NCBI GenBank assembly: GCA_958510825.1
Contig: OY294047.1
Coordinates: 38,517,229 to 38,581,228 of the forward strand
Source of the DNA: Brachypterus glaber
Lineage: Eukaryota > Arthropoda > Insecta > Coleoptera > Kateretidae
Direction of reading: 5' to 3'
Length of the DNA: 64,000 nucleotides
Shown: one piece after another, positions 47,551-58,882 of the stretch
Numbering within the stretch: position 1 is the stretch's first letter
How the letters are laid out: each line of letters opens with the position of its first letter
The notes under the pieces: generated by a model
Told to the model about the DNA's origin: nothing
What the model saw: only the letters and a program-made list of their open reading frames with translations
Database searches by the model: none
Translations under genes and position numbers: made by a program

Positions 47551-47733
47551 GTGCCTACTCCATAGGGAATAGTTTCACATTTCACCCTATGGCGGCGCTA
47601 ATAATCAAATATCATGGCAATCTCTGATTCATTCACAGGGTGTTACGAAAAAAACCATTAATCATGATAATTTGATGCCCAAACTTCATCCATCATGAGA
47701 CGCAGTCATTTTTTATCCGATGGGGAGTAGGCA
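47551..47733. repeat. Weak inverted repeat
   Basis: TGCCTACTCCATAGGGAA and ATGGGGAGTAGGCA form short inverted ends about 180 bp apart. Confidence 0.35.
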
Positions 47734-47949
47734 TTCGTGTAATTAGATTTTATCAATGAAATGTATCTTTTGTGAATGACAAATGGTTTATATTAAAAAA
47801 AAATTGGGACTACTAAAACATTTTTCAAAGACCCAACCAATCAGTGATTGACAACCACATTTTCTTTATTTAGTTCATTTTGCTTTTTCGCATATTATAG
47901 TTTAGCTATAATACACATCCATCAGCCTTTCTATATATTTTTTTAATTT

Positions 47950-50250
47950 TTAAATAGCATGTAAATAAGTTATTTTCTAAACTCTATATATGAAAATTTG
48001 CGTCAGTATTAGACTATTTATAATTAATTTTAATTAATTACTAATTAATTAATTGAAAAAACAAAAAAAATGGCAAAACTAATTTGATAAAATTTGACAA
48101 CAGGCAGAAGAATATTAAATTTAAAAATGGTCGAGTGCCCTATGCTGGACGATATTCAATGAATTACGCCTAATCTAACTGTGAAGTTTATTTAAATTTT
48201 TTATATAACATATTACAATTTGCGGAAAAAACGTAGGTAGGTATAAAAGATATTGATCAAAATAAATATGCTGTTTTTAAGCAATTTTCGATGTAGTCAC
48301 GACATTTTATGTTTTATGTTGTACGTTGTGTAGAAAATTGATTAATCTCAATCAAATTATTTAAAATATAAGCCAGGCATAATTTATTGCTGTTTTCTTG
48401 ACACAAAACAAACTTTAAGTGAAGTAAATTAGAAAATTAGAAATAGTAGTATTGGATTACAAAATAAGTTAAGGTTTGTTAATTATTCATACTTAGGAAT
48501 GAACATTTTTGAAAAAGTCACGTTTGGCATCAGTTAAAAAAGCTATAAATATAAGAACGCTATACTTTTCCATTTAAAAATTAAAAGTAATTAATTTAAA
48601 ATGTAAACCTACTCTCAACAATGGGCTACAGGAAAATACAAAAAACAACAATTAAAACTAGATGAGCAGTTGCAAGCATCGTATCAAATATCGGCACTAT
48701 TTTGAGTCCTTACACTGATAAAACACTATCGTGATTATTTTATAGAATATAACAATAAACACCATAGAATACAACAATAAGCAAGTAAACGCGTTTGATA
48801 TTTACAAACGAGTACAGTTGTTCGATTTAAAACAACAAATTTTACGCATTTTTTTTCAATTCACATATTACCTGTATGTGCTCATAAAAATCTTTATATG
48901 TGGCACATAAAACACTGTAAGCCATGATTCTGGTGATTTAATTTTAAATTCTTAAGTACTATATTTTCTTTTGTCAACTATAAATACGTTTAATACCATA
49001 CTATAGTAAAATCATTGTTATCACAAAATACTAAAAGTAATCACATAATACCGATAAAAGTATTATAGTTTAGTAGCAACTTATAAAATATTTTGGTGTT
49101 TATTTCTAACATAAACAAAATTTGAGGTTATGTGTCATAGAATTTTATAAAATCATAAATCTAGAGTGCTCCATATCTCGTTCGTAGACTATTTCGCCAT
49201 CTGGTGGATTTTAGTCATTACGTAACACGAAAAAACTAGTTAAAACTGCGGAGTGTCACAAGGTTGCTGTAGACATACTGTAGACTTTAGTAGTTTTAGA
49301 TAGAAAGTTAATTTTTGAAAGAAATAAAATAAATTAAATCATTAATCTAATTTAAAATCTAATATTACGACTTGTTTTAAATTCTAAAACTGCCTTATGT
49401 TTTTATTTATTTAATCTCCAATTTATTAACATTCTTCTTTATCGTCTACTGTAAAGGCGTGCATTCTAAATTATAATAATCTTCCCTTCTTGCCCTCTGT
49501 AAACTCCGCCGTCTTCATGGGCAAAATTTAAATCTATCTCGATTCAATGAACAGATTGTAAATTAAAATTCACAATGAAATCCAATTTGGGATGATGTTA
49601 GATTATTTTATAGCATCGGAAACATTTCTATGCGGCAGAGAAGGCCCATTTTACGAAATGCGGAGAATTTTGCCGCCCCCTTTTAAGTTAGATTGTCCCG
49701 AGGATGGAACAATATGATTGCTGAAAAGTGAGGACGGAAAAGTACTATTACGAGGGTAAAGTAAAAAAAAAAAAAACGTTAACTAATGCAAATTTTATAG
49801 ATGACGAATTCAGTTTTGCGTAAGGAAGATATTTTTTAATTTATTTATTTATAGGACATAGATGTTTAAACAGAAAATCCCAAAAAAGTACCTACGAAGT
49901 AATACATATAGAAAAAAAATATTTTTTGAATATTATTAATGAAAAATATATCATAAATTAAATGTAATAAATAAATTTGACATTTATTTTACTAGGTAAA
50001 CGCATAAGGCTGGTTTATAAATAATTAACTTAAAAAATTTACCAATCAAACATCAGATTTATTTGGCATCTTTCATTTTATTGATTAAATTCTTAAAATA
50101 CTTATAGCTTATATAGTGACCAGCCTTTAGATACAAATAATCACAGTTTTACATTTATTCATTTTTGCTTTTTTCATTTGTCGTTGGTATTTTATTTTAA
50201 TGATTTAAATTTTCGAAGATAAAAACTGGAAATTTTCTCAGATATATCAT
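47950..50250. other. AT-rich stretch, one weak dispersed repeat
   Basis: At 48690-48785 a segment (TTACACTGATAAAACACTAT ... ACAACAATAA) resembles 59900-59975. GC is slightly raised at 49630-49730. No gene is supported. Confidence 0.4.
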
Positions 50251-50255
50251 CGGTT

Positions 50256-50522
50256 GAAAAATGCAACTGCAACATTACTATTGGATGCCATAAGAGACCA
50301 TTTAGATTACGAGTGTATGCCCTTATGTATATGTCGGGTAAAAAATAAACTCAACTTTATCACTTCCAAATCTAAAATTATAATTTTAGATTTAGAAGGG
50401 GTAAAGTTGAGTTTATTTTTTACCTGACATATACATCAGGGCATATACTTGTAATCTAGATGGTCTCTCATGGCATCCAATAGTAAAATTTTTAGCTAAA
50501 AGAACTGCAGTTGCATTTTTAA
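50256..50522. repeat. Nearly loopless 267-bp palindrome
   Basis: The centre TCTAAAATTATAATTTTAGA (50371-50390) is a perfect palindrome with no loop. The arms extend outward for about 125 bp each with high complementarity, through GAGTTTATTTTTTACC, GGCATATACTTGTAATCTAG and TGGATGCCA/TGGCATCCA. A related fragment (GGCATACCCTCGTAATCTAT) lies near 50732. Confidence 0.85.
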
Positions 50523-50769
50523 TTCCATGAAATATTAAGTCTGGTTTATTAAGCGATAAACTAACGCAATTTAAATTTCAAATAAGAGCCTAATTCAGTG
50601 AAATAAATTGAAATATGACAAAAACATTTGACATTTCAATAGTTATGTTCTTAGTAACAGTTTTATTCTTTTGAGTTGATAGAAATAAACTAGTGCACTA
50701 TAGTGGTAGCAACTTAGCATATACTTAAAGGCATACCCTCGTAATCTATACCAAATAGGGAAAAATAGA

Positions 50770-51980
50770 AAACATGTAACAACAATAAATAAATTTTGGG
50801 GTGAAATCCCGCTTTTTCTACCACTTCTTCCTACATTGGAATGGCATTAACAAACTGTTATTAAGACAATGGGATATCCAATGGCAATCGACTATAATGG
50901 GGTGTTATGTCCAAAATTACTTGGACAACAACTTGATATATTACTCTCCAACCTACTCCTGCAGAAGCACTCCTGCTACAACCGTACAACAATAATATTT
51001 TTCCTTTAATTGAATTCTTATAGCGTTATATCATTATTATTATATTACACTACATTAGTTTGATAAAGTACATGTCATGTTATTTTTTTCTTCGTATATT
51101 CTTCAGATAATTTATAAATTTTACCAAACCATTAGTGTTAAGTGTGAATAAAATATATTTTGAATTATTTTATTAGATAGTTTCATTTATTTGGTCAACT
51201 TCCATTAATTCTAATTCCAATTCCAAAAATTTACATTTAACCTATTTGTTGTGAGAGTGACTTAATAACATCACATCATATGGAATGTGAATTGCTACCC
51301 AGTAATGAAAACTAAACCAAAGCATTACCGATCTAGTGTCCACAGATAAATTTCGATCAAAAAATAGTGTTGGTAGTATACAATCTAGTAGAAAATATTA
51401 ATAAAAATATATTTTTCTACGACTGCTTTAGAATGTAAGTAAATACACACACTTTTCAAACACTGAATAAATCCATTCTAGCTCTAGATACGGTATGAAT
51501 ATTCCGTATCAAGTGTTAGAATGAGCACATGTAGTGCCATCTCTTGTTTATAAAAGAAAAGAAAACTGTAGCAAAATTATCCAAAATATATATGTTACCA
51601 TGAAACATTGAATAATTTAATGTAATTTAAAGTTTTGAGTTAAAATTACATAAAGTTTATTAGTTTTTCTTAATATTTGACCAGTTTTTTATAAATTTAG
51701 TTCAAAAAATTAAAACTGCTTCATCTATTGTTAAATATTTAAACCCGTTATCTGTCACAACAATCTGACATAACCTTATACTTTTGGATTATAATTTGTA
51801 AATATGTGCTAAAATGAAATAAAAATCTTTTTTAAGTACTGATTTGATAAAATTATTAAATAACATTAATTGCTTTATTTAAAAATATGTGTTTTGTTGC
51901 ATTTACAATGTCGAGTCACAAAAAAACATTGTGTTTAACCTTGTCAGCAGTTTAAAGCCATACAGTGTTTCATATTTGCA
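50770..51980. other. AT-rich stretch without a recognisable gene
   Basis: Only chance ORFs are present. A small hairpin GATACGG...CCGTATC is at about 51487-51510. Confidence 0.45.
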
Positions 51981-51984
51981 GTTG

Positions 51985-52121
51985 AAGAAAAAGTATAGTC
52001 TACAACACGTATGGAATAGTCATTCCGCGCTCGTCATACTCGCCTACCGGTTCGTTTGACAAACTTTCGGCTCGCGCGGAATATTGTCTATTCCATACTA
52101 GTTATAGAATATACTATTTTT
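51985..52121. repeat. Palindromic family P1, member
   Basis: AGTATAGTCTACAACACGTA ... TTATAGAATATACT form the ends. Inner arms are TATGGAATAG...CTATTCCATA and ATTCCGCGC/GCGCGGAAT, with CTCGCC and GGCTCG near the centre. Confidence 0.7.
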
Positions 52122-52129
52122 ATGGCTTT

Positions 52130-53915
52130 TTAGATCATAAATAATTTATGTTTTATAAGGTTTTTTTATTTCGTCGTATTTTAACCACAAAAGTTTAGGA
52201 GCGGAACAATAACTTGTTAAATACTTATGTGTTACATTTTACTTTAGAATATATTATTTAAGGGTTACCAACTTAATATTTGCGCAGATAGTTGGTGATT
52301 TACTGATTTCGGATCCGGTTTGCAATCTAAATTGACCAAAAGACCCTTTGGTCAGCATACAATAGGTCCCCTTGAATCAAAAGAAAAAGGCCTTTATATA
52401 GTTAAACTCTCCCTCTAACTGGCCGGCACTTCATAGAAATTGGCCATTTTACTATATATTGAACTATACTATACTAGATATGGTTTAATGTGATATTTTC
52501 AAATAAATCAGATAGCAGTTTTGGGAAAATAGATTTATGTGAATTTCTATCGGTGATCGAAATACATTAATTGCCTGCAAAATGACAGAAACAAAATATA
52601 AAGTGTGATATAGATATTTCTGTTTATGTAAATATTGTGATGTTATAATGACTTTTGTATATTTATTGAATCAAATATAAATTATACGAATCCCCGATTT
52701 TGTCCTTTGTTATACTTTAAATTTCAACATATTAATCTATTGACAATATTTATTATAGCTACTGAACTTATTGATTAATAAATTATAATTATAATTATAA
52801 TTTAATAATTATTTTAGTTTTAAAACTATAGTTTGATGTCTTTGTTAGGTCACAAATTAAGAAAGATTTACTATATGCTTTTTAACGATAGTTTTTTTAT
52901 TAGATTAATAATTTTAAAAAAATAAATTTTAAAATTCCAGATATTATTAATGATTTCCAAATGTCCACAATTCAGAGCTAATTCAAATTAGTTTTTTTAA
53001 TGATTTCATTTTACTTATTAATTATAAATCATATAAAAATATGTCATAATTTCAGTAGTACTGTAACAGTACTACTGTTTAATATTATTTTTAATAAACT
53101 GAGTAAGTAAATATAAAATTATTAAGAATAGTAAAGATTTATATTTGGCTGAAATAAGGTTTTCCTACGATCCTCAATAATAATAATAATAATAATAAAT
53201 TTTATTGGTCAATTTTTAAATAAATAAATGAAAATGACATTTAGCACAATCTTTTGTTCTTTAGAAAACGCCTCATATCGCACTAGTTTGATATTTTTAT
53301 ATCACACTCGTGTGATATTTATGTATGGAGGTTTACCTAATTTTATTTATATATTTACCTCGTACGAATTTGATTCACCTTGTTTTATAAACCATTTTCC
53401 ACCTTTCACCACAGCCTTTTATATCTTTTAAGTGTTTTATCCAAATATTTTCTGTTTTTTATGTCAAAAATAGAAACTATCTGTAAAACGTTACTATTTT
53501 GACCATTACTGTCTTATCTAGACAGTCTACATCTTATAAAAATTACTTATTTTTTTATTTAGTTACCTTAAATTACATAAAAAACATTAAAATACACAGT
53601 ATTTTTCTTATGAAATGTAAAACAGTACAATTCTACTGTCTTATATGGCAGCATAACCACAGAAATCTAATTTAATAAGCAAACTCAAGTTTGCATTTAT
53701 TTAGGAATAGGCAACCCATTAAATTTTGTTATTTATTAATTAATATTGTATTAAATATAAAACCAAGAAAACTAAAGCTAAATGAAAATCATTTCCTGTT
53801 TGACATATCTACATATATAAATTTGTATGCTATTTATAATTATTTTGTGCTTTGCTTTTCTTAAAAATTAATAAAATTTAGAATTTAAAATAAGAAACTT
53901 CATAGTTTTTCGGGA
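52130..53915. other. AT-rich stretch without a recognisable gene
   Basis: It contains the microsatellite at 53175 and a hairpin CAGTAGTACT/AGTACTACTG at about 53055-53079. No coding frame with domain features was seen. Confidence 0.45.
53175..53199. repeat. (AAT)n microsatellite
   Basis: About eight AAT units. Confidence 0.9.
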
Positions 53916-53919
53916 TCGT

Positions 53920-54063
53920 AGGAAAAATAGTGTACGTAACTCGTTGGAAAGTGTATTTCATACACTCGTGGGGTTTCCTCACTCGCCTCGCGGCTCGTTC
54001 GTAAACCTTCCCACTCGAGTGAAATATGTCAGTTTCCACACTAGTTATGTAATATACTATTTA
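53920..54063. repeat. Palindromic family P1, member
   Basis: GGAAAAATAGTGTACGTAAC ... GTTATGTAATATACTATTTA form the ends. Inner arms are TGGAAAGTG/TTCCACACT and TTTCATACACTCGTGGG/CCCACTCGAGTGAAAT, around CTCGCCTCGCGGCTCG. Confidence 0.7.
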
Positions 54064-54599
54064 CTGTAAATTACGGTAATACTTGTAGGCATTTTCTGTA
54101 AAAAATCACTAATTTGATTTGAACGATACTTTTTTTTTTGAAAAAATATCTCCGAATATTACTTTAACTTAAACTTGTGTAATTGTATTAAGCATAGCTA
54201 TGCATAGGTACAAATTATATAATATAGTTAAAATACAAACAACAAGATTACCTTACTAGGCCAAAGATCCTTTTTGGCTAATCCTATTATCCTCAGAACA
54301 ACCTGACTTTATGCCCTAAATAGATAAGTTTCTCTTTTGCGCAATAAACGAACAAAAGGATCTAACAGATCAACAAACTTTCTCTTCTATTTTCGGGAAT
54401 TTTTCATAAAATTTTATTGTTCTTGTAGTTAAAATTCCAACGGTTATTTCTAGGTAAACATTAAGGGGACACAGAGTTAGAACTGATAAATTATTGAAAG
54501 AAACTTAAAACTGATAAAAAAAACGCTGCGAGGTTAAAAAAGCCGAAAAACCGTTATTTACTTTTAGTTCGACCTTTGAAAACACTCAAATATTAATTA

Positions 54600-55025
54600 A
54601 AAACCAAAAATCAAAAAATCTGTTGGATGAAAAGTGTTTTAATCGCAAAAAGGGTCACGTGACCTCCGTAACTTTTTAATACTTTAATACTGCTGCCAAC
54701 AAAATAATACTTTCCTCTATAAACCTAGGTTTATTTAAATCAAAAACGAAAAATATAAAAAAAATAAAAAAAAAGTTAAAAAAAAAATCGAAAAAAGTTT
54801 ATTTTTTCGTAAAACGAAGAATAAATAAAAAAAAGGTTTTTGAAAAAAATTGTTTTTACCCCATTTTACCCCCAATCCAATCCTAGCCTAGAACTTTGGA
54901 TAATTAACCTGCGGTCCAAATTTGAAGCATTAAGCCCGAATCGTTCTTGAGTTATCGTGGTCACAAATTTCCCGGACAGACCGACCGACAGAGACAGAAT
55001 TTTTTTTTGACGTAAATAGTGTGTT
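54600..55025 (-). repeat. Repeat family R1, copy 2
   Basis: Read on the minus strand it follows copy 1 (8735-9000) closely. It has GTCAAAAAAAAATTCTGTCTC, less its last base, then GTCCGGGAAATTTGTG, CACGATAACTCAAGAACGAT and GGGGTAAAATGGGGTAAAAA, then A/T-rich tails. Identity is roughly 75-80%. Confidence 0.7.
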
Positions 55026-55049
55026 TTGGATATAAAACGTCCAGAAACG

Positions 55050-56135
55050 TAAAAAAATCAATTAAAATTACTAGAATTTTTTACTAACGCAAGACTTTCC
55101 TTGGAGAAAGTAAAACTGAGTGTTTTCCAACGTTAAACCAAAAGTGAATAACGGCAAACCGTGTAAGGCTGATTTTAGTTAAATATCTATATATCTATTA
55201 GATATTTAAAATACTGTTTTGAGATAACACTCCATCCCATCTGAACTGAATTTCTCTAGTCCAAAATAAAACTTAGTTCTGTCAATTTTAATATTTGTTT
55301 AGTCCATTTTCGTTTTATTTTTAATCTTCTTGGTAAGGTGCACCCCTTAAAAAGCGGGCAATAAAAATATTATAAGGGTATATAAACCGGTGTTACACAA
55401 TCTTGCGTCCCAAAACTTTCACTTCCAAAAAGCGGCCCTCTTTGGGTGACTTTTCGAAAAAGCGAGATTAAGATATCAATGTCAAACTAGTCGTGAATTT
55501 AACTACCGTAAATGGAGGTTGTCATGTATACAAAAAAAAGAACCATTTAAAATAAGAAGTGTTAATTATAACTAACACTAATTAGTGTTCTTTGTTCATG
55601 GACTACTAAATTAAAAAAGTAAGTTTATAAAAGTTTTTATAATTTAAATCTAACATATTTAATTTGAAATATTGTTTGATATTTGGAAAGGAAAATGCTC
55701 TTTTAATTAAATTTTTAGCTTCTGGGCTACATTATACATTTAAACTTAAGAAACAGCACTTAAAAAAGAGTCAACCAATAAAATTCTGGATTGATTTGTT
55801 TACGTTTTATCTTATTTATTTAATTGTACAATTGGACAATTTTTAATTTAGATTAATATTTTGTCATTTAAATATTTAACAAAATTGTCAAAACACTAAG
55901 AAAATCAATGTTACCTGACTGGTACACTGAAAATTTATTAGCGTATTAAATACTGCACGTTTTTTTGTACCGTACTTTTGAACAAATTGAGATATCGAAT
56001 TCAAATTTAGAATTTGTAAATTTGTATTTATATCAATTAAAATTAGTTTAAAAGTATAATTTACGTTTTTGCAACATAAAATAATTAACTTTTCAAAAAT
56101 TGTTTGATTAAAAAAAAAATGACGAAAATACACAT
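55050..56135. other. AT-rich stretch without a recognisable gene
   Basis: A possible 30-nt open segment between an acceptor (TTTGTTTAG at 55303) and a donor (TTG|GTAAGG at about 55333) is noted but too short to support an exon. Confidence 0.4.
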
Positions 56136-56189
56136 TTTCTATCTTGTTTTAAACCCCTAAAAAAAATATTTAAAAAAAATAAAAAATTA

Positions 56190-56425
56190 TTTGTTAAATA
56201 AAGAATTTCATAAGGTTGAAAATGATGTATCACGCGACGCCCCTTTCTGTTAAAAAAATCCCCCCATGAACCTGCCCACATATAGCTGAAAATATCAAAT
56301 ATATTTCAAAAGATAGCTTGGGTTGTCTTATATCGGTTCCAAATTTGAAGTCGATAACTTAACTCTTTCAAAAGTTAAGAGGGTAGGGTGACTTTTGTAC
56401 CGCACGGTCCCTAACAACTTTGGTT
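56190..56425 (-). repeat. Possible DNA-element end
   Basis: The minus strand starts GTTAGGGACCGTGCGGTACA, followed by GGGTAGGGTGA inverted and TTATCGACTTCAAATTTGGA. No partner TIR was found in the window. Confidence 0.3.
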
Positions 56426-56602
56426 ATACATACAAATTGTTACAGTAAAACATAAAGTTGTTCTGTTATTGTTGCTTTAACAATTTGTATTCAATAATTC
56501 CTTCAATATATGTATAAACAAAATCGTTCAGTATTTTTAAATATGGGAACAAATTTTTATTGACTATTATTAAGTTAAAGTATGATCCGTTTATACGTGA
56601 TA

Positions 56603-56716
56603 TTGACTCATATTTACAGTATAGGCCGCGCGGGGAACGGAACGTAAGAGGGGAGACCAAGTATAGGCGTTGCGGGTAAGGAAGCGTGAAGCGGGGTGGC
56701 GCTTTAAGCATGAGTC
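56603..56716. other. GC-rich island with 8-bp inverted ends
   Basis: TGACTCAT and ATGAGTCA bound a segment that includes GGCCGCGCGGGGAACGGAAC and GGAAGCGTGAAGCGGGGTGG. It is conspicuous in an AT-rich background, but no RNA or protein was recognised. The minus-strand ORF through it has no domain features. Confidence 0.35.
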
Positions 56717-57689
56717 ACTATCATGTAAAAACGAATTAGCCTATAGGTATGATATTTTTGTGGGTTTTTTTTATTATTTTATAGACTGAATTAGCAAAAG
56801 AAAGTTTTAATTATTTACTGTTCAGGGTATTAGATACCAGAATAGTAAATAATTACTTAAAGTGATGGGTGTGGGATAAAAGTATTTATTCGCACAACAA
56901 TCTTTTATATCTGATAAAATAATACGATTAAGTTAATTAAATGTTGTAAAAATTTAAATAACATTTTATTAAAACAATTTACAAAACACTTTTAGAAGCT
57001 TAATAAATTTTTAACAACCTCGTAAACGGTGCAAAAAAAGTGCAAAAACAAAATTGCAAACACCCTCGAGTAAATTCTAAATTGACTTATAACGATGAAA
57101 CTTTCCGATAACACGTTTTAATAAATATAAATTTAAATAAAATACTAGTTTATTACGGAAAATCAACTTTACTAATTTACAATTATAATTTCAAAGCATG
57201 TGTATTTGAAAATTGGACGACAGTCGACACGGAAAAGGCGTAACTCATTACGTAAGAAAACACGAAAATTCAAATATCCCCTCGATAAAGAAAAAGAAGG
57301 GATTTTTCCTCCTGCGCGCAAAACTAATGGCTGCCAAACTTAATTGAGCAAGAAAAAAACAATTTTTAATTTATTTCTCAATAGGGACTGTAATTAATAA
57401 TAATTGGTGGATCTGATGTAGGGGACAAAAACTTACATGAATAAAATATTAATTATTTCTTACAAAGAAAAGAGGGTGTAAAATAAGATAAATAGATTTT
57501 TTTCTATGACAAATTTTAACAAAGAAAATTGTTCTTGTAACTTTTTTTATTATTATTATTATTTATTAATAATAAACACGGGTCGGATCGAAGTAGCCAA
57601 TACCAGGGGCATGCAAAAATTAGAATTTTAAGTTAATAGACACTGTAAACTATAATTTATTATTCCATCAATCTATTTTCTAATCATCG

Positions 57690-57740
57690 TACAGAGTGAT
57701 ATTGGTAGACTGACAGTTTCGGGCTGCTGGCCCTCTTCAG
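57690..57740 (-). ncRNA. Truncated hammerhead core, inverted copy
   Basis: The minus strand carries CTGAAGA (57740-57734), GGGC-CAGCA-GCCC, GAAA and ACTGTCAGTCTACCAATATC as in the intact copy. However, the upstream strand of stem I is replaced by AAAAATA, so stem I cannot form within this copy. Confidence 0.75.
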
Positions 57741-57984
57741 TATTTTTATAATTTTGTTTAAAATTAAAAATTTCTGTCCTTACTAATTTTACGTCTAACC
57801 ACCCGTTAGTGGTACTATGTGCTTGAGACACACAAGTCTTCAACTTGCTACCATTCAAAGTCTCCAGATTAGGAGAGGTATGAGTAGTTGTCTACATCTA
57901 GAAATAGATGGCGCACAAGTCTACATCAATCTAATGGCTATATTCCTTTTGCGAGTAAAGTCTAAAAACGTTTTCTTAATCAGC

Positions 57985-58057
57985 GTGCAGAGTTGACTCT
58001 TGGTACTGAAGAGGGCCAGCAGCCCGAAACTGTCAGTCTACCAATATCACTCTGTAC
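57985..58057 (+). ncRNA. Complete type I hammerhead self-cleaving ribozyme
   Basis: Every conserved part is present in order. Stem I outer strand GTGCAGAG (57985-57992) pairs with CTCTGTAC (58050-58057). Inner TTGGTA (58000-58005) pairs with TACCAA (58039-58044), with internal loops of 7 and 5 nt between. CUGAAGA (58006-58012) fits the CUGANGA box. Stem II is GGGC/GCCC with loop CAGCA (58013-58025), then GAAA (58026-58029). Stem III is ACU/AGU with a GUC loop. Cleavage is predicted after C58038. The short stem III is usual for Penelope and retrozyme hammerheads. Activity is inferred, not shown. Confidence 0.85.
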
Positions 58058-58541
58058 GATGATTAGAAAATAGATTGATGGAATAATAAATTAATATTTT
58101 TATAATTTTGTTTAAAATTAAAAATTTCTGTCCTTACTGTAAACTATTGTTCACTAAGCGGAATGTCATGTCGACGCTGGGTCATGGTTCATGACTCATG
58201 GAGAAGGACTTCATTTTTTTTTGAAAATTGTTTTTTTTAAACGAATACTTAATACAAAAATATTGTTTTTTATTAATTATTCGTTTTTTAAAAAGGGAAA
58301 CAATTAAAAAAAAATTAAAGTCTTTCTCTATGAGACATGGACCATGACCAAGTGACTCACTGATTATTAACAGCGTCAACATGACATTCCGCTTGGTGAA
58401 CAATAGTTTAAAGTGTCTATTTAATTGATAAAAAGAGTTTTTTTTTAATTCTAATTTTTGCATGCCCCCGGTAATGGCTACTTCGATCCGACCCGTGATA
58501 ATAAATAAATAAATAATATTTTAAAGTTCGTCCATACTTAC

Positions 58542-58569
58542 CATCACTAAAATCATTATCGTGGACCAT
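58542..58569 (-). CDS. Possible first coding exon (MVHDNDFSD), weak
   Basis: On the minus strand AAAC precedes ATG at 58569-58567, a good insect start context. Nine codons follow, and the splice donor ATG|GTAAGT at 58542/58541 matches consensus perfectly. It lies just outside the hAT-like element. No downstream exon was identified and the peptide is too short to recognise. It competes with the antisense ORF at 58568-58882 for the same locus. Confidence 0.22.
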
Positions 58570-58761
58570 GTTTGGACTTTGTTTGGATGATTTAATGACT
58601 GGTTATAACGTCCGGAAGTACAACTTCAACCAACTTTGCAATTTCAAGAATTTTTACAGTGTACATAAATTGTATATTTACTTTTATTTTAAGCGTTACT
58701 ATTTAATTTATAATTTAACAAATCATTTTAAGCGTCTCTCTGGTTGTATTTTTCGTTCTAG

Positions 58762-58882
58762 TCCAGATTTAATACGGTTTTCGTTTGATGTTTACGATTC
58801 GAGGGGTAGAAATGCGCTTAAGTATGAAGAAATAAAATGTTACACCTGGGACTTCGCTATATTTTATCAGTTCTACACTTAA
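58762..58882 (+). CDS. Possible EF-hand-like exon fragment
   Basis: A pyrimidine-rich tract ends in TTTTTCGTTCTAG at 58761. The following open frame reads PDLIRFSFDVYDSRGRNALK, then YEEIKC, and stops at 58880-58882. The pattern helix, D...L...E, helix resembles an EF-hand: loop position 1 is D, 8 is L and 12 is E, but positions 3, 5 and 6 are not ideal for calcium. The frame is open back to ATG 58568, yet that upstream part is low-complexity and looks intronic. The tail CYTWDFAIFYQFYT does not look conserved. It may be a chance resemblance. Confidence 0.28.

Larger units (their letters stand above)
57654..58138 (+). mobile_element. Retrozyme/Penelope-like insertion with ribozyme
   Basis: Order: an inverted 5' fragment (57657-57747), a truncated 3' end (57748-57787), then a full unit of about 351 bp (57788-58138). 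Both units end TTTCTGTCCTTACT, so it resembles a partial tandem dimer. The 12-mer ACTGTAAACTAT lies on both sides (57642-57653 and 58136-58147), giving a TSD of at least 9 bp. The unit has no protein-coding capacity. A tandem unit, 5' inversion, long TSD and hammerhead ribozyme together are reported for Penelope-like elements and animal retrozymes. Mobilising enzymes would come from elsewhere. Confidence 0.8.
57577..58497. mobile_element. hAT-like foldback element, 8-bp TSD, interrupted
   Basis: Ends CACGGGTCGGATCGAAGTAG and the mirror CCGACCCGTG are flanked by the identical octamer ATAATAAA (57569-57576 and 58498-58505). The arms continue through GGGGCATGCAAAAATTAGAA (right-arm form CATGCCCCCGGTAATGGCTA). 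A second inverted pair (TATTGTTCACTAAGCGG/CCGCTTGGTGAACAATA) shows that the original element was almost fully palindromic before the insertion at 57654-58138. The AT-rich flank could inflate the octamer match. Confidence 0.8.

Noticed and set aside
57673..57858. Minus-strand ORF of 61 codons
   Set aside because: It runs through the inverted ribozyme fragment and the shared 3' end of the retrozyme-like element, so it is non-coding sequence.
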